Shown one piece after another: positions 1 through 10,700 of a stretch of DNA of 64,000 nucleotides. Under the pieces are notes generated by a model. It searched no databases. It saw nothing but the letters and a program-made list of their open reading frames with translations, and was not told the origin of the DNA. Position numbers and translations under genes: made by a program. The stretch comes from Linyphia triangularis (taxonomy: Eukaryota; Arthropoda; Arachnida; Araneae; Linyphiidae), in the NCBI GenBank assembly GCA_963978545.1, contig OZ021723.1:9711593-9775592 (forward strand), in the 5' to 3' direction. Numbering within the stretch: the stretch's first letter is position 1; every line of letters begins with the position of its first letter.

Positions 1-83
1 GGATTTTAGTTTAACTCATACCAAGTCTATTTTTGACCAGTTTCGGCCATTTTTGCCACCGCAGACCAGTGGATTCGGTGGAT
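1..83. repeat. Partial arm of the GAGAGGCGAC-type MITE
   Basis: The stretch around 25-83 (TTGACCAGTTTCGGCCATTT and following) repeats the arm seen at 725-780 and 27640-27695. It is a fragment of the TA-target MITE described at 217-862, cut by the window edge on the left. Confidence 0.7.
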
Positions 84-85
84 TT

Positions 86-1000
86 TTTTTATACGAAATG
101 TTTCCGTTAGGATACATTTTGCTAAGAAATCCCTTTATAGCAAATTTTCAGGGAGCTTGGGGTACCAGAAGATATTAACTGATTGTAATCAAACTTAAAC
201 GATAATATAATAAATAGACTGAGAGGCGACTGCAATTTTCGGACCCCATCGAACATCATTCTGGATTTTTTATATAAAATTGGAGAAAAGTGAGTAGATT
301 ACGAATCCACTGGTCTGCCGAGGCAAAAATGGCCGAAACTGATCAAAAATCGACTTGGAACGAGTTGAACCAAAATCCGATTGTCAAATATGTCATAACT
401 TGCCAAAAAGAAAACAAACATTTTCGTCTGGCAACCCAATGCATTTTGATTTTCAATCAGAAACAGCGCAAATGATTTCTGATCTCTGGCTAGGAAAACC
501 TGTACCTTTTAAAAGTAAGCCAAATTGGCGACATCAGTGACGTAATGTTTACTGCCAACTTGGCTCCCTTTTAATAGATGCAAGTAGAGCGTCGCCAGAT
601 ATCCGAATCGTCTGCAACCTTCTTAATTGAAAATTAAAGAGTGAGGGTTACCAAATAAAAAAAAATTCCCATTATTTGGCAAGTTATGGAACATTTGGAA
701 ATTGGATTAGTTCAACTTATTAAAAGTCGATTTTTGACCAGTTTCGGCCATTTTTGCCACGGCAGACCAGTGGATTCGTAATCTACTCACTTTTCTCCAA
801 TTTCCATAAAAAATTCAGAATGATGTTCGATGGGGTCCAAAAATTGCAGTCGCCTCTCAGTCTATTTATTATATTATCGTTTAAGTTTGATTAAAATCTG
901 TTAATATCTTCTGGTGCCTCAAGCCCCCTGAAAATTTGCTGAAAAGTGATTTCTTAGCAAAATGTATCCTAAAGGAAACATTTCGTATAAAAAAATTACA
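86..1000. repeat. Outer palindrome around the 217-862 MITE
   Basis: Bases about 86-216 reappear as reverse complement at about 863-990, for example ATACGAAATGTTTCCGTTAG at the left and its complement at the right end. The arms share their centre with the inner MITE, so the whole 0.9 kb can fold into one hairpin. Copy 2 of the inner MITE (27118-27781) lacks these outer arms, so they are not part of the mobile unit. They may come from a head-to-head duplication. Confidence 0.7.
217..862. mobile_element. Palindromic MITE, TA target (Tc1/mariner-like), copy 1
   Basis: The termini are GACTGAGAGGCGACTGCAAT and its near-perfect complement at 843-862, flanked by TA on both sides (215-216, 863-864). 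The arms stay complementary far into the element. It has no coding capacity. A second copy of similar length is at 27118-27781. The TA duplication suggests mobilisation by a Tc1/mariner-type transposase; this is an inference, as no transposase is present. Confidence 0.75.
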
Positions 1001-1261
1001 GAATCAACACGATAATTTAATAATATAATTTAGATGTACTTTTAAATATAGAAAAAAGTATTTTAAATTTGCTTCATATTTTGCGGTGACCCAAGCGTTC
1101 GAAAATCGTGTCAAAAAGCATTTTTTTTTTTTTTTAAGTATTTCCAAACTCGAAGAAAATAGTATTAAAATCTAAGATTATGTAAAAGTGAATTTACTAT
1201 ATTTCATTATAATAATTTATTTGAGAAAGATATTTACATTTTCAACATCTTAATAAAGTGA
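1001..1261. other. AT-rich, nothing recognised
   Basis: This is AT-rich spacer with poly(T) near 1119-1135. I see no ORF, RNA gene or repeat shared with the rest of the window. Confidence 0.5.
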
Positions 1262-1265
1262 TTAA

Positions 1266-1688
1266 GGCGTCTTCTCACTTTAGGCACCTCGAAAATAGGC
1301 TATTTTCGCGATTTTTTTCCGAGGATTTTTGCAAACAATTATGGGATAAAATGGAGATCCTATATAATAAACACATCTTTCAAGTACAAGACATTTTTAT
1401 TTTTTTGAACAATTATTATAATAAAACAGTAGCATCGAAAAACCCGTGTAGAAATGTAATGTTCGTGGCTTGTTGATGAAACTATCCGGCCGATTGTCAT
1501 GAAATTTGAATGACATATTCTTCATAGTTATGGCTATAGCGCATATCATCAGATTTTTGATATTCGCGAAAATAACAAAATGGCGCACGTTTTTCGAAAA
1601 AGTAAAAAAAAAAAACGCGTTTTTTTGCAGTTTTTTTGTAAAAAAAAAATACTTCAAATCAAAATTTCAAAAATCTGATGATATGCTA
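1266..1688. mobile_element. Left half of palindromic TTAA MITE
   Basis: It starts GGCGTCTTCTCACTTTAGGC directly after TTAA (1262-1265) and follows the left half of the complete element at 48264-48996 past its centre. It ends near 1688, so most of the right arm is missing. The adjacent sequence belongs to the Helitron remnant. Confidence 0.8.
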
Positions 1689-1689
1689 A

Positions 1690-2768
1690 TCTAATAATAT
1701 CTAATGATATATTTTAATTAATTTTTTTAATTAATTAATAAATATGTTACAAAACGATATCTAATATAGCTACAGCTCTGAAATTTTCAACATTAGTAGT
1801 TTTGACTATTCAATCGGACTTTTAAAAAACAAAACTTTAAATTTTTATGTTGTTCTTTTTTAATTAATTAATAAACATTTTACAAAGCGATTACTAATAG
1901 GGCTACAGCTCTGAAATTTTCAACATAAGTAGTTTTGGTCTTTTAATTGGACTTTTAAGGAGCAGAATTTTAAATTTTTATGTTGTCCTTTTTTGATTAA
2001 TTTTTAATTAATTAATTTATTTATTACAAAATGATTTCAAATAGGGCTACGGCTTTGAAATTTTCAACATAAATAGTTGTGGCTTTCTAATTGGATTTTT
2101 GAAAAACAGAATTATTTTTTCTTTTTTTTTAATTAATTAACAAATATTTTACAAAATGATTTGTAACTGGGCTACATTTCTGAAATTTTCCACACAAGTA
2201 GTTTTGGCCTTCTAATTGGACAGACAAAAAGAATGTTAAAATTTTAATTTGTTTTTCAATTAATTTTTTTCACAAAAAGCGACTTCGAATAGGCCTAGAT
2301 CTCTGAAAGTTTCAACATAAGTAGTTTTAGCCTCTAATTTTGCTTTCCACAAACACGTGTTAAAATAATCTTAAAGGGGTGTTGTATTATTGTATTAACG
2401 GGGAATTTATTTATTTTTTTGACAAGAGAGAGGCTTCCAATATTAAGTCTTTACGTAGCAATTAGATTTTAGTGAGTGAAGCGAGCTTATGCTTACACAG
2501 CAATGAATCTTTCAGCGAGAGAAGCGAGCCTATGCTTGCATGGCAATGAACCTTTTAACGAGTGAAATAAGTCTGTGTTTATGTGTCCATGAACTTTTCA
2601 GCCAACGGAGCGAGCTCGATTTTGCGTAGCGATGAACCTTCCTGCGAGCGAAGCGCCAAAAATTGGGTCCTATACACGAATGATAGATTTCCGCAAAGCG
2701 AGGCCTCACAGCTAGCTAAAATATTGCACATGTTAAAATTTCGTAGCGAACCACGGGTATTTAGCTAG
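1690..2768 (+). mobile_element. Non-autonomous Helitron remnant with internal repeats (subfamily 1)
   Basis: The right end reads CACGGGTATTTAGCTAGT: the Helitron 3' terminus CTAG (2765-2768) followed by a target T. Upstream is a hairpin-forming stretch near CGTAGCGAACCACG. The body holds about five degenerate repeats of 130-145 bp, each with a motif like CTGAAATTTTCAACATAAGT (about 1780-2320), then short repeats with GAGCGAAGCG-like motifs (about 2470-2720). The minus-strand element at 17830-18905 is the same subfamily. No canonical 5' TC end is visible, so it is probably 5'-truncated. No protein is encoded. Confidence 0.65.
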
Positions 2769-2891
2769 TATCAAATAAAAGAAGTATAAATAAAAAAATT
2801 CAGGATAATCCTTCATTGAATTGGTTTCGGGCATGTTCTTTCTATTGAAATGCTCTATGTCCATTTCATAACCAATTATAAATCCTTTTAA

Positions 2892-3615
2892 GGGGGTCCA
2901 GTACCAAAATTTCTTCAAAAATCCCAATTTTTTTTTTCTGATTTTAAAAAATAGTTCATACATTCCTGAAGAGAATGATGTTTTTATCTTATTCCTCCGG
3001 TGATTAGAACGCCACAAAATTACCTGTGATTTAAACATCACTAATGGGCATAACACATTGAAGCGTCTGCTTGAAGTGCGTTTTTCGAGCACTGGTGTTT
3101 TTCATAGATGTTGCATATTCAAATCGATATATCTCCAGAACCATTAACAATTGGCTATTCAAATTTTTGGAGCATTTAATTAATATAGTTCTAAATATTT
3201 TGTCTTCACAGAATTTTATTTTTTTAATTCTGTTTTAAAATATAACATTTAGCGTAAAAGATAACATAAAAAAAAAGCAAAAATTTCAAAATTTTAACTT
3301 TGAGAATTTTAAAAAAAAATTTTAATTCACCTATCAAAATTCTGTGAAGACAAAATTTTCTTTATATAATTTTGTATTACAGAAAGCTTTCACTTTGAAA
3401 AAAAATTTATTTTCTCTTGACTTATATCAAAATACGCAAACATCAATTATTATGGATTTTTCTTGGTTTTTAATTTTTTTTTAAATAACTAAACACAATA
3501 TTTAAAAAAAAACATTTTCTCAAAGATATATAAATAGTATCTCATACATAAAATAAATGTTTGACATAAAAATGTACATAAATAAAGTTTTTTTTATTTT
3601 CGGTACCGGACCCCC
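2892..3615. mobile_element. TTAA-target MITE, GGGGGTCC family, copy A
   Basis: It is flanked by TTAA (2888-2891 and 3616-3619). The termini GGGGGTCCAGTACC and GGTACCGGACCCCC are inverted repeats of about 18-20 bp. Inside, an inverted pair around TTTGTCTTCACAGAATTTT lies near 3203 and 3345. Four further copies of 720-732 bp are at 28456, 51686, 57813 and 61563. TTAA duplication is typical of piggyBac-type elements, but no transposase is here and the G-rich end is not the usual CCC start. Confidence 0.85.
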
Positions 3616-3729
3616 TTAATAAGAAAGGAACAACAGCACCCCTTTGCAACACCCTGAAGACGTCCTTCGCTACACACAAAGCAATTTTATCCAAATACCT
3701 CAATTGACAATTGCCGCATTTTTTTTTAA

Positions 3730-4205
3730 AAAAAGCGATAAATTAGATTATATTTATAAAGAATTTCTTTCCGATTCTAAATATTTAAACAAAAGTTCTT
3801 TAAAAAAATTAGTTATTTAAATATTAAGAAAAGAAAATGCGCCAAGACCAGTCCGATGAAAACATCAAAATGTGTGACGTCAAAGCTTCCTTCCGTTTCT
3901 ATGGTTATCGGGAGGTTTCTTCCAAATAGTTGGCGTTGGTAGACCATTGTCATATAGGTTGGCGCGATTTGCGAGAAACTTGCAAAACTGATTTCCGCTG
4001 CCACATTTCACACCAAGATGTTTGGGATATCTTGACGTCACATTCAATTCGAGCCGAATGAATCTTTTCCTCGTCAACGTCTAACAAATGAACTTTGGTT
4101 GCTAATTTTAAAAAAAAAAAAAAAAAAAATCGCAGTGAGCGAAAAATTTTCTGTTTATGACCTTTTAGGAACATTTAGAATTGAATAAATAAATAAATAA
4201 ATAAA
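3730..4205. repeat. Interspersed repeat with two CRE sites, copy 1
   Basis: This stretch reappears as reverse complement at 45985-46485. It contains two perfect TGACGTCA palindromes and ends in a short (AATA)n run, which resembles a retroposon tail. Short open frames on the minus strand inside it look incidental, because the second copy does not keep them. Family unknown. Confidence 0.65.
3875..4040. promoter_or_regulatory. Pair of CRE palindromes (TGACGTCA)
   Basis: Exact TGACGTCA sites lie at 3875-3882 and 4033-4040, the consensus for CREB/ATF bZIP proteins. Both are also kept in the second repeat copy at 46154-46161 and 46324-46331. No transcription unit is known here, so function is only suggested. 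Confidence 0.45.
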
Positions 4206-4377
4206 AAACGCAGAAATTGTCCATTAAAGGTATTCTGTCTTTATTATTTAAAAGTACTGTGTAAATACTCTGTTACAATTCTTACAAATACATGGAAATT
4301 AGTGTCAAAAAACAGTACTCCAATATCACAAATCCCCTGGCCGACATCGACTCCACCCTGGTCAATCCCGATGTGGA
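4206..4377. other. Sequence left of SINE, fragment of an older repeat
   Basis: The part from about 4335, resumed after the SINE at 4561-4640, contains GATGTGGAACGTTG and CAATCTCGCCCAACGCTGG. A related stretch occurs at 38855-38945, so it is probably the remains of an interspersed element. The rest is unassigned AT-rich DNA. Confidence 0.45.
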
Positions 4378-4560
4378 GGCCGACCAAACGGTATAGTGGT
4401 TAGCATACTAGCTTCTAGACCGCGAGGTTGCGGGTTCCGAGTCCCGTGTAAGGAATAGGTGTTTGTAAATGTATGTTGGCTTGTCAAATGACGAATGCAT
4501 CGGCGCATTATAGCCCTCGTTTTGCTGATGGCGCCAGATAATCTGAAAACAACCAACCAA
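4378..4560 (+). mobile_element. tRNA-derived SINE-I, copy 1
   Basis: The head contains an A box (TATAGTGGTTAGC) and a B box (GGTTCCGAGTCC) typical of RNA polymerase III promoters. It is followed by a unique body (GTTTGTAAATGTATGTTGGC, then GGCGCCAGATAATCTG) and a (CCAA)n tail. An 11-bp target duplication CCCGATGTGGA flanks it (4367-4377, 4561-4571). The head resembles tRNA-Asp, Glu or Val but cannot form a full cloverleaf. Ten copies lie in this window, most with their own target duplication. Confidence 0.9.
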
Positions 4561-4738
4561 CCCGATGTGGAACGTTGCAAACTGGCGGTTGCTACGGCTC
4601 TAGGCCAATCTCGCCCAACGCTGGGTAAAATAAACTGGAAATTTTTAAAAGTTAATGCAAAGTTTTAAAATTTAAATATAATATAGTGTTATAAGAAAGG
4701 TGGGGGATATAATTTGCGATGATTTTGACAAGTTTATA

Positions 4739-4862
4739 TTTTTTATTTATTTATTTATTTGTTTGTTTGTTTGTTTGTTTGTTTGCTTATTTATTTATTT
4801 ATTTATTTATTTATTCATTTATTCATTCATTCATTCATTCATTCATTCATTCATTCATTCAT

Positions 4863-4897
<35 letters not shown>

Positions 4898-4911
4898 TTC
4901 ATTTATTCATT
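4739..4911. repeat. Tetranucleotide microsatellite (TTTA/TTTG/TTCA)n
   Basis: Blocks of ATTT, GTTT and ATTC repeats run in succession. The open frames rich in YLFI across it are repeat artefacts. Confidence 0.95.
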
Positions 4912-5165
4912 TTTCCCCCCCCTTTCTTCTTCTAATCGTGTATTATGGAACGATGCTCGATATTCGGCATAAACTGGCCAATCTTCCTAGAACCTCTGTT
5001 TTCGACATTGGCCAATACCGCTGTGCTATCTGGATACGGATACAGGAACTGGACGTTTGGACAGTTTTGACGATGCAAAAAGGATTTCCTCACTAAACTT
5101 ATAAGTTGAGTGTTAAATATTATCGGTACACATGTAAGGACCTAACCAGTTCATACCTTATCAAT
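4912..5165. other. Unassigned; contains TTGGCCAAT-type motif
   Basis: More complex sequence with ATTGGCCAAT near 5006, perhaps part of the same old repeat as at 4561-4640. No convincing gene. Confidence 0.35.
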
Positions 5166-6173
5166 GTTTAGAGTTTTTAGTTGGAGGGAATTATCAATGT
5201 TTAGAGTTTTTAGTTGGAGGGGATTATCAATGTTTAGAGTTTTTAGTTGGAGGGGATTATCAATGTTTTTAGTTGGAGGGGATTATCAATGTTTAGAGTT
5301 TTTAGTTGGAGGGGATTATCAATGTTTTTAGTTGGAGGGGATTATCAATGTTTAGAGTTTTTAGTTGGAGGGGATTATCAATGTTTTTAGTTGGAGGGGA
5401 TTATCAATGTTTAGAGTTTTTAGTTGGAGGGGATTATCAATGTTTAGAGTTTTTAGTTGGAGGGGATTATCAATGTTTAGAGTTTTTAGTTGGAGGGGAT
5501 TATCAATGTTTAGAGTTTTTAGTTGGAGGGGATTATCAATGTTTAGAGTTTTTAGTTGGAGGGGATTATCAATGTTTAGAGTTTTTAGTTGGAGGGGATT
5601 ATCAATGTTTAGAGTTTTTAGTTGGAGGGGATTATCAATGTTTAGAGTTTTTATTTGGAGGGGAATATCAATGTTTAGAGTTTTTAGTTGGAGGGGATTA
5701 TCAATGTTTAGAGTTTTTAGTTGGAGGGGATTATCAATGTTTTTAGTTGGAGGGGATTATCAATGTTTAGAGTTTTTAGTTGGAGGGGATTATCAATGTT
5801 TAGAGTTTTTAGTTGGAGGGGATTATCAATGTTTAGAGTTTTTAGTTGGAGGGGATTATCAATGTTTTTAGTTGGAGGGGATTATCAATGTTTAGAGTTT
5901 TTAGTTGGAGGGGATTATCAATGATTAGAGTTTTTAGTTGGAGGGGATTATCAATGTTTTTAGTTGGAGGGGATTATCAATGTTTAGAGTTTTTAGTTGG
6001 AGGGGATTATCAATGTTTAGAGTTTTTAGTTGGAGGGGATTATCAATGTTTAGAGTTTTTAGTTGGAGGGGATTATCAATGTTTAGAGTTTTTAGTTGGA
6101 GGGGATTATCAATGTTTAGAGTTTTTAGTTGGAGGGGATTATCAATGTTTAGAGTTTTTAGTTGGAGGGGATT
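5166..6173. repeat. 33-bp minisatellite, about 30 copies
   Basis: The head-to-tail unit of 33 bp contains AGTTGGAGGGGATTATCAAT. A 26-bp variant lacking TTTAGAG occurs at about 5263, 5321, 5379, 5736, 5865 and 5955. Copies are nearly identical apart from single changes, for example near 5653-5663 and 5923. There are no unique spacers, so it is not a CRISPR array. The translated repeats in several frames are not genes. Confidence 0.97.
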
Positions 6174-6640
6174 CCGCTTGATTAAACAAAACGTGTAGGA
6201 TATCTTGATCACATTTTACAACTATAAAATACTCGAAAAAGAAACATGCTAAAAATAAGAGTCACTACAAATTTGTTTTGGTATGAACTTACTACAATCG
6301 AGCCCCGTTTTAGTAAACCTTCAACGGAATGTTTCAGGAGTTCGCTAAAACCGAATGTTCACTACATCCGAAACTTCATAAATGAATTTTTAAAGATATG
6401 TAAAATCATTCATGTAAAATTTTATGCGTATTAACAATAACAAATTACAACTATTTTTACAATTTCCAGAAAATCTTAACTCGTAAAAAGTATGCAATTG
6501 AACAATGGAATCGTAATAATTTACCTTTATTTCTCTACAGCATAAAAATAATTTGTAATATTTAACTGGAAATATCTAGACTTAAGATACATTTGTTTAT
6601 CAATGATGATTAAAAGAAAAATTATGCAACCCATAAAAAT
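6174..6640. other. Unassigned, with possible pogo/Tigger-like terminus
   Basis: At about 6292-6375 the sequence ATCGAGCCCCGTTTTAGTAA and the complementary-looking segments after it resemble the ends of pogo/Tigger DNA transposons. This is from memory of the family and weak. The rest is AT-rich without recognisable content. Confidence 0.3.
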
Positions 6641-7090
6641 GCATTTAATATAAATACTTTATATGCATTGCTAATGTGTGCTTGTATTGGCCTATGGCGT
6701 TTGCATCTAATTTTAAATATTAAAAACATCTCTATCAACAAAATATGCGGTAAACTACTTTTCAAACTTTATTCATTAAAAATAAATATGAATTTATGCA
6801 CTCACATCCAAATATATTTTATTTATCTTCAATGATTTCAATGATCGGTTAAATACTATTACAGCGCGATTGGATGACGGCAAGTTGATTTATTAATATT
6901 CCGTAGAAGCGAACACAGACAATCGTCAAAATTTGATAGAATGCATATTCATCGACATCGAGTCTATCTGCCAAGTTTCAGCCCGATTGGATGGCGACAA
7001 GGTGGTTCATAAGGCCTCCGCAGATTTTCCCGCCATCGATATACCCATCCACACACACACAGTCAAAGTTAGCATAAAAGATTTAAAAGT
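6640..7090 (+). repeat. Interspersed repeat (ATGCATTGC family), copy 1
   Basis: It shares two blocks with 49270-49785: an AT-rich part (AATATTAAAAACATCTCTATC at about 6716) and a more GC-rich part around ATCGAGTCTATCTGCCAAGT (6958). A short ACACAC run lies at the right end. Family and mobility unknown. Confidence 0.6.
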
Positions 7091-7746
7091 CCATCGTTTT
7101 TCTGTCACAATTTCTGTTGCCAAGAAATTATTCAGAAAATCATCCACATCTGAAATTGAAGGTACTGATATTGGCACATGAAAATTTGAATAAATAATAT
7201 TTTTGATAATAATTAGAAAGTTCTTTCTGACGTGAACCCTTTTCGGAAAGAAAGCAACCACATGAGGAATCAACATTGAAAGTTATACTCACTAGAACAT
7301 CGCCGCGACTTTCCTTTTCGATGAGTGAAGAAGGTATTTCTGCAACAAGTTCAGGCTAACAAAACTACAACCATATGATTACGCATCAAAAATCCAGAAA
7401 TTATATTCCTTTCAGTGCCAAGTTCAAGGTTTCCAAGTTCATCGACTTGCAAATAATCTAGAATGGCAACATCAACTCGTTCTCACTGTATACCAATAAA
7501 GTTTTTTTGTACTTGTTTCTTTAATCCGATTGATTATTTACCTTATTCTCAAGGCCATAATTACCTCTCCTGCTTCTAATAATAGTGGCGCAAGTCCAAA
7601 TGCTCTGTTTTGGGTATTAAGCTTAAAAAGGGAGATATTTATCAATATGTACCTATGTCGAATAAGGGCCAAAGTCAAACACAAAACTCTAATTTTACCC
7701 AGTACTTATTTAAGGGTAAAGTTCATCTTACCTTACTTTATTTAAA
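7091..7746. other. Unassigned AT-rich sequence
   Basis: I see no convincing ORF, RNA gene or repeat copy. Small open frames here lack codon structure or recognisable domains. Confidence 0.4.
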
Positions 7747-10700
7747 GAATACTAACTAGCTGTTCGCTTTTTTACAAGCTACTTTAGAACAATCTATCGA
7801 AAATCCGCACCCATAACCCTAACCTACCTATTCTGTACTTTTATTTAAGTTTTTTAAATAATACTATGACTAATCCCAAAAAAAGAGGATAATCACCCGT
7901 AGATTTGTAGTGATAGTACTCTTGATGAATACTAACTAGCTGTTCGCTTTTATACCAGCTACTTTAGAACAATCTATCGAAAATCCGCACCCATAACCCT
8001 AACCTACCTCTTCTGTATTACTTTTATTTAAGTTTTTTAAATAATACTATGACTAATCCCAAAAAAAGAGGATAATCACTAGTAGATTTGTAGTGATAGT
8101 ACTCTTGATGAATACTAACTAGCTGTTCGCTTTTATACCAGCTACTTTAGAACAATCTATCGAAAATCCGCACCCATAACCCTAACCTACCTCTTCTGTA
8201 TTACTTTTATTTAAGTTTTTTAAATAATACTATGACTAATCCCAAAAAAAGAGGATAATCGTCCATAGATTTGTAGTGATAGTACTCTTGATGAATACTA
8301 ACTAGCTGTTCGCTTTTTTACCAGCAACTTTAGAACAATCTATCGAAAATCCGCACCCATAACCCTAGCCTACCTCTTCTGTACTTTTATTTAAGTTTTA
8401 CAAATAATACTATGACTAATCCCAAAAAAAGAGGATAATCGTCCATAGATTTGTAGTGATAGTACTCTTGATGAATACTAACTAGCTGTTCGCTTTTTTA
8501 CCAGCTACTTTAGAACAATCTATCGAAAATCCGCACCCATAACCCTAACCTACCTCTTCTGTATTACTTTTATTTAAGTTTTTTAAATAATACTATGACT
8601 AATCCCAAAAAAAGAGGATAATCACTAGTAGATTTGTAGTGATAGTACTCTTGATGAATACTAACTAGCTGTTCGCTTTTATACCAGCTACTTTAGAACA
8701 ATCTATCGAAAATCCGCACCCATAACCCTAGCCTACCTCTTCTGTACTTTTATTTAAGTTTTTTAAATAATACTATGACTAATCCCAAAAAAAGAGGATA
8801 ATCACCCGTAGATTTGTAGTGATAGTACTCTTGATGAATACTAACTAGCTGTTCGCTTTTATACCAGCTACTTTAGAACAATCTATCGAAAATCCGCACC
8901 CATAACCCTAACCTACCTCTTCTGTATTACTTTTATTTAAGTTTTTTAAATAATACTATGACTAATCCCAAAAAAAGAGGATAATCACTAGTAGATTTGT
9001 AGTGATAGTACTCTTGATGAATACTAACTAGCTGTTCGCTTTTATACCAGCTACTTTAGAACAATCTATCGAAAATCCGCACCCATAACCCTAACCTACC
9101 TCTTCTGTATTACTTTTATTTAAGTTTTTTAAATAATACTATGACTAATCCCAAAAAAAGAAGATAATCACCCGTAGATTTGTAGTGATAGTACTCTTGA
9201 TGAATACTAACTAGCTGTTCGCTTTTATACCAGCTACTTTAGAACAATCTATCGAAAATCCGCACCCATAACCCTAACCTACCTCTTCTGTATTACTTTT
9301 ATTTAAGTTTTTTAAATAATACTATGACTAATCCCAAAAAAAGAGGATAATCATCCGTAGATTTGTAGTGATAGTACTCTTGATGAATACTAACTAGCTG
9401 TTCGCTTTTATACCAGCTACTTTAGAACAATCTATCGAAAATCCGCACCCATAACCCTAACCTACCTCTTCTGTATTACTTTTATTTAAGTTTTTTAAAT
9501 AATACTATGACTAATCCCAAAAAAAGAGGATAATCACTAGTAGATTTGTAGTGATAGTACTCTTGATGAATACTAACTAGCTGTTCGCTTTTATACCAGC
9601 TACTTTAGAACAATCTATCGAAAATCCGCACCCATAATCCTAACCTACCTCTTCTGTATTACTTTTATTTAAGTTTTTTAAATAATACTATGACTAATCC
9701 CAAAAAAAGAGGATAATCACTAGTAGATTTGTAGTGATAGTACTCTTGATGAATACTAACTAGCTGTTCGCTTTTATACCAGCTACTTTAGAACAATCTA
9801 TCGAAAATCCGCACCCATAACCCTAACCTACCTCTTCTGTATTACTTTTATTTAAGTTTTTTAAATAATACTATGACTAATCCCAAAAAAAGAGGATAAT
9901 CACTAGTAGATTTGTAGTGATAGTTCTCTTGATGAATACTAACTAGCTGTTCGCTTTTATACCAGCTACTTTAGAACAATCTATCGAAAATCCGCACCCA
10001 TAACCCTAACCTACCTCTTCTGTATTACTTTTATTTAAGTTTTTTAAATAATACTATGACTAATCCCAAAAAAAGAGGATAATCACTAGTAGATTTGTAG
10101 TGATAGTACTCTTGATGAATACTAACTAGCTGTTCGCTTTTATACCAGCTACTTTAGAACAATCTATTGAAAATCCGCACCCATAACCCTAACCTACCTC
10201 TTCTGTATTACTTTTATTTAAGTTTTTTAAATAATACTATGACTAATCCCAAAAAAAGAGGATAATCACTAGTAGATTTGTAGTGATAGTACTCTTGATG
10301 AATACTAACTAGCTGTTCGCTTTTATACCAGCTACTTTAGAACAATCTATCGAAAATCCGCACCCATAACCCTAACCTACCTCTTCTGTAATACTTTTAT
10401 TTAAGTTTTTTAAATAATACTATGACTAATCCCAAAAAAAGAGGATAATCACTAGTAGATTTGTAGTGATAGTACTCTTGATGAATACTAACTAGCTGTT
10501 CGCTTTTATACCAGCTACTTTAGAACAATCTATCGAAAATCCGCACCCATAACCCTAACCTACCTCTTCTGTATTACTTTTATTTAAGTTTTTTAAATAA
10601 TACTATGACTAATCCCAAAAAAAGAGGATAATCACTAGTAGATTTGTAGTGATAGTACTCTTGATGAATACTAACTAGCTGTTCGCTTTTATACCAGCTA

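Noticed and set aside
2733..3092. 119-codon minus-strand gene
   Set aside because: It covers the end of a Helitron remnant, unassigned spacer and a TTAA MITE; other MITE copies do not keep the frame.
5166..6173. CRISPR-like array or repeat protein
   Set aside because: The 33-bp units follow each other without spacers and the genome is eukaryotic. Open frames in different phases are by-products of the repeat.
7747..7760. Helitron 3' end in the 183-bp satellite (ACTAGCTGTTCGC)
   Set aside because: The CTAG word is inside every unit, sequence left of it also repeats, and no 5' TC end flanks the array, so this is not enough to call a Helitron.
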